Program-made: the position numbers and the translations under genes
Assembly: GCA_033297075.1 (NCBI GenBank)
Contig: MU858056.1
Span: forward strand, 1 to 64,000
Source of the DNA: Rhypophila decipiens
Lineage: Eukaryota > Ascomycota > Sordariomycetes > Sordariales > Naviculisporaceae
Reading direction: 5' to 3'
DNA length: 64,000 nt
The notes under the pieces: generated by a model
The model's input: only the letters and a program-made list of their open reading frames with translations
What the model was told of the DNA's origin: nothing
Database searches by the model: none
Shown: positions 34,701 to 42,210 of the stretch, piece by piece
How the letters are laid out: every line of letters begins with the position of its first letter
How positions within the stretch are numbered: the stretch's first letter is position 1

Positions 34701-34858
34701 CCATCTCGGAGGGTATATGCGAGTCGGCGAATGGAAAAGTAGCCGATGCGCTGGATGGACACGCCCGTGATGATCCGGATGATGGCGAATAGCACAAACG
34801 ACGAGAGGTAGAGGAGGACTATAATACCGACAAAGAATGTGGGATTAAAGAGCGCCAT
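25730..34858 (-). CDS. FMP27: Bridge-like lipid transfer protein, FMP27/BLTP2/Hobbit family
   Basis: A very large (3042 aa) member of the repeating-beta-groove (RBG) proteins, which form a hydrophobic channel and carry lipids at contact sites between the endoplasmic reticulum and the plasma membrane. The gene is one uninterrupted frame of 9.1 kb. Residues about 8-28 (FFVGIIVLLYLSSFVLFAII) form the N-terminal ER membrane anchor. The family's GFWDK signature (VGFWDKIRLNFHSRVRVAW) lies near residue 1400. The Fmp27 C-terminal conserved block (DPFGFKRVVQKTSAML) lies near residue 2190. Residues after about 2600 are Ser-, Pro- and Gly-rich, with runs of eight and five glycines, and the chain ends KLGWGKSSR. 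No frame break is seen. The length matches other filamentous-fungal members. Confidence 0.95.
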   Translation of the reverse strand: MALFNPTFFVGIIVLLYLSSFVLFAIIRIITGVSIQRIGYFSIRRLAYTLRDGVKIEVRGLGLNVHRPTFAQPTWLSVVVDELTLTLDITEMEGHKANATAEEEEDEAEAETTNGGPKEAPEKSPKIPSIRRDEGRPSGRSKTWEKLTKIKDQVKRLHRVVNWLRMVDLVATNSCVNIVDVGSLQVGSFTIAVDTRRKMVDRARFFLQGRSDRKGQKQQAEWIMTIRSMLFTADGRESLEILDTASLNIHGFLYEALDGLRDTAVALKLGRVHIPYDDVRHSTRRYKEIRSKVDRAFSESQPVDVFVDQVIKELDVPGSTTHELMQTVSDSKDLISSALRGVKEVQFAVSFIGLTKRVEAVKTKGSSPVLLTASMKEVGIDLHRLDPKSPAHRMYFPSKDIAHEALAAALSISIGLDDGHGKPERIMYIPMATTTVRTTLPSKTVELADEGTAQDRNANILFANSVVTSPSVDLDPRHLPLLLAMLRPKPKPKVQAQPQQRHMLISRLLPKANIKFSMHEPVLRITLPPVQKSFDPDEFDLIISSISSVSLDLESFHSNIEDLHYSLAATTRVQTHNLYYQTCSGERFDLLETETFDLKLQLNATPHVHVIATGNLQTFSVKMVRQEIGDGLRHIIRQLRLNVEPDKMAGSKGAKKSNFLRAMPDWLWHFQMQCSDFSVEVAGVDEGISEDTKGVAIQLDSWSAEYRAQRLEPTPQRRQTSRRRASSRGMMSPPDSDILKAVPVSPRKRYHHDGDGRRVAIHVRGFEAFMVESAEKWEIEPFVNMPRFEIAFSTLSDNQGPVFHVHSHVRTLLVQYSLHRHYAVAVAAMILKKAFARTSREVSRPSTPTSVASSRRVVGHLSPPGSTPSSVSFSDAGTSRVFDELVVVDVKATLIQIKAEMPAEPPLMLHIYGMEAGRHRWSPPFLHSKLIRLYAKAPRMRRVWARVLSIKNGRVDYRESRRKSPGGAVHEERMADIITDTVRLSVPHEMVIHQIFDNIVNTAKAVEQLHHRFKTGTNEYILDKGPEGPKNVPKVSLRSRTVLFELEDGAFEWKLGMIYRAGRVEQMQRQAREEAFRLKVKKLHEEESRRGSSKLRTRSAAPRGRSENSTKFHTRSHSTDSHPRSSTEAHPRGRPTYDPRGAKLGISAHAQISVAEAMQKLHVHNAKSWKQRIDRHYLMAKNGMKDLHSLFGADDMIVADDLDDSENILEVPQRPALMSALINDLHFVIDKPSFPMSELPGFLHRVGKGMPRDMKYSLLVPMNVQISMGEARILLRDYPLPFIHVPAIKPGQSSRLPALSMKTDFVIAEEFRGIESSRKVRVQIVPPRNPDVDGSKEGAFAIDVRRTTSPVKSFSDMTVEIHSANPTRITWGPSYQPAIQDMMMAIESFTKPQLDPSDRVGFWDKIRLNFHSRVRVAWRGDGDVHLALKGSRDPYQVTGNGAGFLMCWRNDVRWNIHTEDDPTRFMTVSSGEYVIAVPDYSHQVREARRGQGEADSIISDSGHKSAAAFKKVVMKLSGKVEVLAGLVFEQAIEKGERRFQFKPHYDVVLKAPQYAAPDKDGRPYDAFRGFRSQHIHLSVAVRAPVDRSWSASNPEPSRSYNTVHLTPRFFTHFFAWWSLFGGPMSLPIRQGVLWPGREKNSKKFGRHLATIKYNLLFAPLFLSHIYKHKDLEDASENAVSATGIKVRFDSFMLDLHQRREEFNTRDRGRGTQARTSGMKIHAGQLDLVSADIRAISASIKNATADSLKNKSISTFLTEQEDDGHDLSRFTIPDNDLTWIDMDDFVELDWILPTEPNPDTKILPLAYAPRITYFRQTDIGGVIEGDPDRTSPFGQEPTHSCIMSQDDDPRRVQRDLIRRRLEQLDVQMETHKRTLGEIELRRIRGDDADRDLKMEFEALSRHTVVLGDKKTFLEGMLREMQSRSGEPGEESESTEVNGSGDSTTVDENTVQAGEEFASDFKNRFVVHNMQLKWNNTLRNIILRYIHQVSQRRGFVYYLSRPAIKFILDIVEEQTKSKTAKNGAAGTPGDAPEGNKTDREIQKEIEDRIRNILQDGRKFASAEDAGPQASTMADLCSGIAEGFTPQNSYHVRVIAPQIQLQSDKNKKHVVLITAKGMELKVVEVMDKDRLSDNVSGLVQRRFLVNMDSTQFFVTHQKWFSTQLVSMYSGSTYGIAQGSSWPPWVPMEVMVDFEADPFGFKRVVQKTSAMLRYDKYNTLRLKYNDEVNTQSEGNYATSDPEKTESRMDNLWVEFPQARALCNSSQYYAIYVIVLDLLMYSEPAEKHRNERLEKIMLASDFSDLRGAPEAVLKLQERVRQLEDIKTHFQIHSKYLDKKGWKDRLNLERDLAACEDELFFMMKAITTSQRKLDSSASSALLKWSISVKEIVWQLIRDNNEPLVELQLKDVEYDRTDNADGSHINLIQVGKILGLNLLPDAIYPAMIAPYVEGDRAGFDTGTQPMIRVYWYMLEAIAGIPVMDHFEVNLFPLKIQLEREVGNKLFEYIFPGMDGDKPTASGKNDSPFMIKQTLGDDENTDEDDSLAGSVDRLGSSHADNSHFSTRAGSLELRLRPTFTSEPTLMPTNKQKAVSIHSGDGHSFRLFRSGTGFRTAGKKPSYESLRGNNAPRPGIIPRSSTGFSSKNELSSNSEVRRGSRFALRKQSNTEEAKAKKSDDLTKMMTRASNYMTFAYIKMPSVVLCLSYKGKGERNFSDVHDFVFRLPTIEYRNKTWSNLDLAMALKNRVIKALISHTGAIIGNKFSRHRPNTAQQSKLRELATSSVLLSTPQLSESRDNSGDDSSSLYGTSPVDFSRSPPRSIARSQTSIPGPSSRSSSIASSRSQRSGHVVVVTNQGGGAIPAFMTPPSHDRTPTAAPPSEAPPSRTTFGGLLLRPSSSGGSRLFGGGGGNDSNNFRQFGGGSRPNTSAGPIIGGGGIPSNPADFDPDEVVVPLRPHERKKSGGSSTTGGGGGGGGFFREKLSALKQRVKYTENPSISVTHRSEEENSGSEDEGGSAAYGNRGGGDGASFTSVGGGGGKLSKLGWGKSSR

Positions 34859-35693
34859 CTCGAGGCACCATGAGCAACAGCCTCGATGGCCTGGCTAGCG
34901 AGAAGCCAGACAAGCGTCGACCCTGCTGTTTTTATCCTGTCTCTGCTGCTTGCTGCGTTGTGCCTGTCCGCCGCAAGTGTCCTCTTAATCCCTCGATCCA
35001 AGTTGGACGACGAAGCATTCCATTTCGAGTATGCGCCTGCAAGCAAATAACCAGTCCCAAGAGCGCCGTGTCCCAGTCCAGGCAAACAAAAGGGTGATTC
35101 GGGATTCGGCAGCAAACAGTCGGTTCGGTGCTTGCGAGGGAGAGCAGCGTGTGTACTGGCGAGAATGGGATACACAGCGAAAGTGTCTAGAGGCAATCTG
35201 GGAGCTCAGGGAGAGCAATCGCAGCGAGATGTTGTCGGTAATTAATTGGTGGGTTCAGTACGGAAATAGTAATCTGCAGTATTGGATCCCGCGGGAGGTA
35301 CGGATACGGACGGTATGGATACGGACGGTATGGACAACGACAACCTGAAAATGATATCCGTATAATTGCCAAAAAGCAGCAGATGCAGCAAGTAAAAGAA
35401 TTCCCGTGGCGGGGTGTAAGATATCTTGGAAAATGCCGTCGCGAAAATCACCAAACAATAATCAGACGAAAGGGGGTGGGAAGATCTTTTGGTAAGCAAT
35501 CAAGCCGAAAATTGGCACTGTCAGAGGCCCGTCGATATCCAGATTCCAGCGGCCTTTTGATGGGGTCTTGGCAAGTTCCCGACGGTACCTAGGTGGTGGC
35601 AGGCGGTGCCTCCCGTCGCAACCGAATCCTCAACCGCCCAAAAGGTACGCTAAACTACAGGCCCCTGCCCTAAATCGATGTTTCAATCCCATC
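34859..35693. other. FMP27 upstream region
   Basis: No gene is seen. It holds the FMP27 promoter and a 15-bp tandem duplication at 35303-35332. Confidence 0.45.
35303..35332 (+). repeat. Perfect 15-bp tandem duplication
   Basis: GATACGGACGGTATG occurs twice in direct succession. A partial unit (GGTACGGATACGG) precedes it. Confidence 0.85.
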
Positions 35694-35940
35694 TTATTCC
35701 TCATGATGTAACCTCCACCTTGAAGTCATCGATGCATCGTGACCATGTTCTTCTTCGATCTGTTGGAAAGCTTCTGAATGTTCTTGAAAAATATACAATT
35801 ACCTGTACAAGGTTCATTTCTCCACAGCTATCAGGGGGAGGTGCATCAAATGGATCCAGCGGATCCTTCAGGTTCCTGGGGATGATTCCGGATAGACACG
35901 GATCCCTCGTCCAGAGCTGAGTCGCGGCCGAGCTTTTGAA
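35694..35940 (-). pseudogene. Possible C-terminal exon relic of an unknown gene
   Basis: On the minus strand a protein-like segment with WTRDPCLSGIIPRNLKDPLD and APPPDSCGEMNLVQ ends at a good donor (CAG/GTAATTG, donor at 35802-35801). A 43-nt candidate intron (35802-35760) ends ...CCAACAG. After it the frame continues IEEEHGHDASMTSRWRLHHE and reaches TAA at 35696-35694. No start or upstream coding sequence can be attached, so it may be the last piece of a decayed gene, or a small gene whose 5' part I cannot see. I do not recognise the family. Confidence 0.3.
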
Positions 35941-36057
35941 CATTCGATCAAGGAGGATGGAGGTTCGCCAAATACCCAGCCCATTCTTCAATCCTTAACA
36001 GCGCTTTTCCATTCAAATCTCCTATTATAGACCCTCGACTATAATAGTAGGGTTTAT

Positions 36058-36759
36058 CTAGACGGGCGGACTGCAGTCACTACCAAAAAACATGTCGACG
36101 TCGTAAATAAGCCCCAGCACGTACAAGACCATCAAGCCTGAGAGTGACGGCACCGGCAGGCGACGAGACCGAGGCTGAGAAGGTCGTGTAGCTTCTCTCG
36201 ACTCCTCCGATGCTAGGCCATGGCGCCATGACAGAGCACCCGATGAGCGAGCCGCTCACATACACGCCATCCGGGTTTCTGCAAATCACGGAATAAGGAT
36301 ACGCCGTGGGATTGTCCGAGAACCTAACGATGCGTATAGACTGGCCTTCGAATGATCCCGGGGTGCATACACGGTACCCTGCCCAAGCACTACCTGAGGC
36401 GATGGTCGAGGAGCCAGGAGCTGTATTGATGTCGAAGAAGGCAAAGTTGGGAAAGGTGGGTGCCTTGGCTAGCATGCTGGGTGTCGGCGAGACGATGCGG
36501 AAGTGATAGCCATAGCTGGCCACTGCTGCTGATATATGTCTGTCTCTACACTGGGCGCGACCGTCGTGCTGCTGGGTGATTCAAGAGAAGTGAAACTCGA
36601 GGTGGTTACAGGAGCCTTTGAGGATTCTGATGATGAGGCCGAAGAGCTCGTGATCGAGACGGGTAGAGCCATAGATGAGGTCGACGACCGAGGCTAACAG
36701 CGACCGGCCCAGGCCGCCGGCGTCAGTATGGCAGAGAAAAGAGCAAATGCGGGACGCAT
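36058..36759 (-). pseudogene. Broken gene for a secreted Ser/Thr-rich protein
   Basis: The ATG at 36759 opens a clear signal peptide (MRPAFALFSAILTPAAWAG) followed by GRC and a TAG stop at 36696-36694. The same frame then continues with a Ser/Thr-rich stretch (TSSSASSSESSKAPVTTSSF). A second frame holds the folded part, with ASYGYHFRIVSPTPSML, VICRNPDGVYVSG and VTLRLDGLVRAGAY. The first frame resumes with YDVDMFFGSDCSPPV and a TAG at 36060-36058. One stop and two frame changes (between about 36570 and 36475, and near 36104-36110) point to a pseudogene. The overall plan (signal, Ser/Thr linker, Cys-containing beta-rich domain ending in a DDVxFG-DC-like tail) is common among fungal secreted proteins. 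Undetected introns could explain part of it, but not easily the stop codon. Confidence 0.6.
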
Positions 36760-37309
36760 GATACCAGCCGGCACTATCAAGATGGTATAGGAACAGCATT
36801 ACACATCTCCAGCTCCTTGATCAACATCAAGCTATTTTGATTCCAGACCCTTGGCCTATTCGAATCCCAGATTCTGCGCCCACTTTCGTGATACGGACTA
36901 TGTCGGTACGGCTACTGAGGCTTCAAGTCCATCTATCAAACTTTCAAAGCTCATGATTCGACGTTCGGGTGCAGGTTAATTGTCACTCAGCTCTTAGCCT
37001 CAAGCAGTCAAGGTGGATCATCGTGGGTTCTAACCCCTATTTTGGTACGAGAATAAAGTTTAGGTTGTAAAGGGGTCTTTCCGGAGGGTTCGGGATCTGA
37101 CAAAGTTCAGGATGCTTCCGTGCCTGTCTGTTCAGTCCACAATGCCGTGGTACTTTAACGTCCTTCGGCCAAGTTTATTTGGTAGCATAGCCGTACTCTA
37201 ATTTGTCTCGATATTGGGGTAAAAAACAATAATACACAGTTTGATTACAGAGGCAAACTCAGAAGAATCCTCGAGGTCTCCGCTACATTATACAAATCCT
37301 CCCCAAAGC
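36760..37309. other. Intergenic between the broken gene and the Tim17-like gene
   Basis: No gene is seen; presumably 3' sequence of the gene ending at 37310 and the old promoter of the broken gene. Confidence 0.45.
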
Positions 37310-38225
37310 TCAAGATGATGATCCGTCGCCTTTCTCACTCGCCTGTTGAGATGCCCTCTGGGCTCTGCCAGCCCTCAACTCGTTGATTTGATCGTCGATC
37401 ATGGCCATCTCAGCCTCGACTCCAAGAAGCTTCTCTTGTATGATCATTTCGTACTCCTCGTCGCTCAGCTTTCTGAGGGGGCTCCATTTCGAGGCTAGGA
37501 ATCCTCCGCCTTCTTTTTTCTCACCGGCCTCTGCACGTCTTTTGTACCATGCATTTAACGCGGCCTGTCCACCGGCACCGAAAAGCGACCAAAAGATGGC
37601 TCCCGGTACGATGTTTTTAGGGCCACCTGTTTGACCGTGTCAGAAGAATTGGCAATACATGCCCATGGAGATTATGGTACTTACGGATCAATCCACCCGC
37701 CGTGCCGGCACAGACTCCAGCTATCGCACTCGCCTTGACTTTCTCACGCGGACTGGGTTCCTCCTTTTCTTTTAAAAATTGTAACGCAAGTTGACGTGAA
37801 CCTGAGCGATACGAAATTAGACGGAAGAACATATCAGCAACAAAAATCATGCCATACCGTAGAAACTAGAACTTAGGACCGCCCATTGAAAACCGGCAAA
37901 GATAGAGAACATCACGGGGGTGTTGGTCCGTATGATGCCAGCTGCGGCCCCAAAAAACATCCCTACCACACCTGGCATAGGAGAGAAAAACATTAGTATG
38001 ATTAACGAGAAACAATGGCGGCGAGGAGAACATACCACCGGCAGCGCCCACTTTTAGTGATGGAACCAAGACCCCCATCAGTTCCTCGGGAAGTAAGCGT
38101 CTTGGACCAGAAGAAACATTTTCTTCTTCTTCGACTACCGGTCGTGAAGAAGAGTCGGGAACTTGTTTCGAAGACTTCGATCCATCTCCCTCATTATCAG
38201 AACCTGGTAGGACTACCCTTTTCAT
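37310..38225 (-). CDS. Glycine-rich multi-pass membrane protein, Tim17/22/23-like (provisional)
   Basis: Four exons, 38225-38036, 37971-37858, 37801-37685 and 37626-37310, join cleanly at GT-AG introns of 64, 56 and 58 nt, all in phase 1, to give 245 aa. The first 45 residues are polar and acidic. Residues about 50-160 contain three or four hydrophobic segments with closely spaced glycines (VVGMFFGAAAGIIR, VCAGTAGGLIRG, VPGAIFWSLFGAGGQAALNA). This GxxxG-rich pattern resembles the Tim17/Tim22/Tim23 superfamily, so a mitochondrial inner-membrane location is likely but not proven. The C-terminal part is a charged helix (LSDEEYEMIIQEKLLGVEAE). I do not know a characterised orthologue. The complete agreement of phases makes the gene itself secure. 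Confidence 0.8.
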
Positions 38226-38913
38226 CGTGCAAAATATCCGTTAGCCCGTCGATATGTTTGGGATATGTATGATAAAGCAATATTCCTGTAAGCGTCAGGA
38301 ATCTCAAAGCAGGAAGAGGATACCCGAGCGAAGCATATCTGGCCAGTCGACTTGGGGCACGATTCAGTATCACAGTTTCATCCAAGACTCTGGACTGTTT
38401 TACGGGTGCACGAGTTGCAGACAACCGTCCCGATCAAAAGCGACAGTATAAAAGATATAGAGTTGAAGTCAGTGTCTTTCCAGGAATTAAACTGCTGTAG
38501 TGGGGCTCCCCTCCCTGGTCCTGCACCAAGCTAAGCCTCAAAACGCTTATTAGAGTTTAGTGCCGTGTGGCACCGCCCTGGGCTCGAGCCACCAGCTGCA
38601 CCCTTTGCCGAAAGAAGAGAGAAAATTGCTTGAACCCTCCACCCATTCTATTTTTTTTGCCGTCGCCGTAACGAAAACCACCTTCCATCGATCGCAATTA
38701 ACCTCCCCTCCCCACGAATCTTGAATTCGTTATTTCGACCCCGATCGACTCTGCACCATTTTGCATCCGCATTCTGGTAGCAGTCCACCCACAAACCGAA
38801 CGAATTTCTTAAGCAAATCGGGCTCTCAGGATCCGATTTCCCGCAAAGCAAAACTCGCCCTCGCACCGCGCTGCGATTGAAACCTCGCTGCGCGTGGACA
38901 AAAAACCGCAATC
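38226..38913. promoter_or_regulatory. Divergent upstream region of the Tim17-like gene and eIF4B
   Basis: 688 bp between start codons. The eIF4B-proximal 300 bases are pyrimidine- and CG-rich and are probably its 5' untranslated region. No defined element is recognised. Confidence 0.45.
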
Positions 38914-41108
38914 ATGGGTGAGGACCGCCCTTAGGCCATTTGCACCGCCGCCGGGTGCCTATGGTATCTCCAACGTCCTCGTCCACTGCTAACTCGAATA
39001 TTTTTCCCCGTGCAGCGCCCAAGAAGAAGGAAACCCAGAAGCTTTCTCTGGGAGAATTTATGAATGATCCTAGTTAGTTTCCCCTCCATGCCAAGACATT
39101 CGAACTTGGTCAGCCCTCCGGGGAAAGTATGTAATCCAATACTAACTAACCACCCGCGATAGCCTTCGGAGCCCCTTCAGCTTCCTGGGCAGATGAGGTC
39201 GAAGACACATACGGTACGTAATGCGACCCCTCCCCATTTTGACATTTTCCCATTGTTGAGCTGTTTTGTCCAGCTTTGGGCATGACAGACGTCCAGCCTG
39301 TCTCGGCATCAATCTCTCTCGCGTGCTAACATGCGACTCATTTATAGGCACTCAACCCCTCCCATCTTCTGAGCGTCGCGGTCATACTTCCTACGGAGGC
39401 GGCGGCGACAGAGGTATGTTGCCCCCAGTTGCACGCACAAAACCCTTGCTCCTGATCTAACGGTCTACCGCCCGACAACTAGGTTATCACTCCATCCGTG
39501 ACAATCTTCCCACCGAACTCCCGACCAAGCCTCCCTTCACCGCTCATCTTGGAAATCTGTCGTATGACGCCACTGTCGAGACGGTTACCGATTTTTTCCG
39601 GGATTGCAACATTGTAAATGTCCGCATTATCGAGGACCGCGAGCAACAGCGCCCCAAGGGTTTTGCCTACGCCGAGTTTGGGGATCTCGAAGGTCTGAAG
39701 GCGGCCTTGATTCTCGACGGCGAGAATTTCCAGGGAAGAACAATCAAAGTTAGGGTTGCGGATCCACGTACGTTCACCTACCATGTGTGTTTAGAGGTCG
39801 CGATATTGACATGTTTCTGTAGCCAAGGGAGGAGGGGAGAGGTCCGAGTTTGTGCGTGACATCGACTGGTCCCGCAAAGGTCCTCTTGCCGACCTTCCCG
39901 CCCGTGGTGGCGACCGCCGCACCGATTTCGGAGAGCGCAGAGCCCCTCGCGAGCATGTGGACGATGGCAAGGTCCGAGACTTTGGAAACTGGGAGAGGCG
40001 GGGCCCGCTGTCCCCATTGCCGCAAGCTGAGCAACGTCCTGGCTCACGGGACGGCTCTCGCCCGCGTGCTGAAGGTGGCCGCACCGAGTCCTTCCGCGCC
40101 GACCGAAAGGCGTCTCCTGCTGCCTGGGGACCTGGTGAAGGCCGTCAGGATTCTCGCCCCCCACGCCGCGAGTTTGCAGAGCGCCCGGAGCGTCCGGAGC
40201 GCGCTCCTACTGCCGCAGAAAAGGATTCTCAATGGCGCTCCAATATGCGTCCTGATGCCGCAGCAAAGACGACCCCCGGGCAGTCTCGCGAAGGCAGTGA
40301 AGCTCCTACTTCTCCTGCCCCACAACACGCTGTGCCGGCCTCACGACCCAAGCTAAACCTTGTCAAGCGGACCGTGTCGGAAGCCCCGGCAGTAATATCA
40401 CCATCAGTCGCCGCGAACACCGACTCTAAAGCCAGCCCATTCGGAGCTGCTCGGCCAATTGACACGGCCGCGAAGGAGCGGGAAATTGAGGAAAAGCGTG
40501 TCCAGGCTCTGAAAGAGAAGAAAGAGGCCGAGGAGAAGGCCAAGGAAGAGAGACGTCTCGCCAAGGAAGCTGCTGCAAAAGAGGCGGCCGAGAAAGCCGA
40601 GGCAGAGGCTGCTGCCGCTGCCGCTGAAGCTGCCAAGCCAAAGCAAGAGGAGCCTGCGCCTGTTGCTGAATCAACCGAGGCTGCGAAGGAGGAGAAGCCA
40701 ACCACAGAGGAAGAAACCGGTGGTGAGCAGAAACAGCCTGTCAAAGCCCGTGAGCCTCGTGAGCCTCGCCCACCCAGAGATGACGTGGCAAATGTCAAGT
40801 CTCGCGCGGCGGAAGCCTCAAGTTGGAGACGACCTTCTGGCACAGAGCAGCGGGCTCCTTCCCGCGGTGCTCATGCGGCCGGCGGTCCAAGACGTGGTGG
40901 TGAACGTGCTCCCCGCGGGCCCCGTGGCGACACTGCCCGTCCACCAAGAGCGAACGGCAGCGGGCCTGCTTCAGTTCATCAGGACCAGCCTCCGCAATCT
41001 GCCACGTCTGAGCAGAGCCCTTCGACGCCGACCGTGGATGAGGATGGCTGGACCACTGTCACCGTCCCACAGAAAGGTCGTCGAGGAGGTCGCCCTCTCA
41101 TGCCTTAA
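38914..41108 (+). CDS. TIF3: Translation initiation factor eIF4B (Tif3)
   Basis: RNA-binding factor that stimulates the eIF4A helicase and 40S recruitment during initiation. Six exons (38914-38917, 39016-39072, 39163-39213, 39348-39413, 39483-39767, 39823-41108) give 582 aa; the introns are 98, 90, 134, 69 and 55 nt, and all five are phase 1. The first coding exon is only ATG plus one base. The N-terminus MAPKKKETQKLSLGEF and the FGAPSASWADEVE segment are typical of eIF4B. A single RRM spans about residues 77-155, with RNP2 HLGNLS and RNP1 KGFAYAEF. It is followed by Arg/Asp/Gly-rich repeats (DIDWSRKGPLADLP), then an Ala/Glu/Lys coiled region near residues 365-430, and an Arg/Gly-rich end closing with DEDGWTTVTVPQKGRRGGR. 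It is complete. Confidence 0.94.
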
Positions 41109-42210
41109 GTGTACATTAACGTCTTGCTCTTCGCCATGATGCCCCTCTATCGCTCCATCACGTCTCGGGTGAAGCCCAATTGCTCCTATCCTTCAATTAG
41201 TGATGGGCAAAATTCAACAACTGCTGTCCTTGATACCTTTTTTTAGCCACTGCATACTTGCGGTGTGACCTATACACTACTTCACAATCGACTCTTCCGG
41301 GCACATGGCGTACCGGTTTTCTCTCATCTTCCGGTACCACCACCAAATCTGGTTCACGCTCCTCATTTTCTTGGCTTTGGATAGCGAGTTGTCCAACACA
41401 AGACAAGCACGTTATCGTGGGTGCGTACATAGATCTTTGCTTACCTACCTCATATCAACAAGCTTTCTCTTTCTCATTTTCTCTTATGGCGAACAAAAAC
41501 GGCTGATGATATGAGAGACGGTTTTTTCCACACATGAGTCAAGCAATGAAGAATTTTATATGGGTTCTTTTCTTTTTCTAAGTCATTTTCTTCTTCTCTC
41601 TGGGTTTTTTTGTCGTGTTTGTTGTATCGGCGGATTGATCAATGGACCCTTATAATTTTCTTTTTCTTTGCTCATCTGATATCTTGTTAGTCATTTGATC
41701 GGGGTAAGAGAAAAGAAGTGATATTTCCATGTGGGAGGCCTTTTGGCTTGGTCTCTTTTAGGTTTCCTTCCATTGCACCGCCGGCTGTCCAGCTCTCTGC
41801 TTGACGGTTTTCCTGGCTCTTGTTGCGGTTGATGTTAAGTCTGAGGGACGATGAAAATGAGGATGAACGAACGCTCTGTCATGTCTACCTATCTATCTAC
41901 GTTAACTACCATGCCATCCAGGCGTATCCGCTATAGCAAGAAGAGAAGAGATGAAATGGATTAAGCATAAAGATGAGGCCGTGAATGAAAAACTTGCTTG
42001 ATACTGTAAATGAGTGTTTTGGACTCGAGGAATACTTATTCTACTACTATATTGTATTCTATATATCAACCCTTTCAATGTTTCGCTCTCTATCGGTTTA
42101 TACATCCCGCTCTATCCGCTTTGCATACTACTTAGGCGGTAATCTGTCCTCCTTTCTTTGCATCCTTAATACTTGTTGTTGTACCAGGCCTCAGTAGCAG
42201 TGATGCAAAT
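41109..42210. other. Convergent 3' region between eIF4B and EFL1
   Basis: A 1.1-kb T-rich stretch with long pyrimidine runs (about 41560-41670). No gene is seen. Confidence 0.5.
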
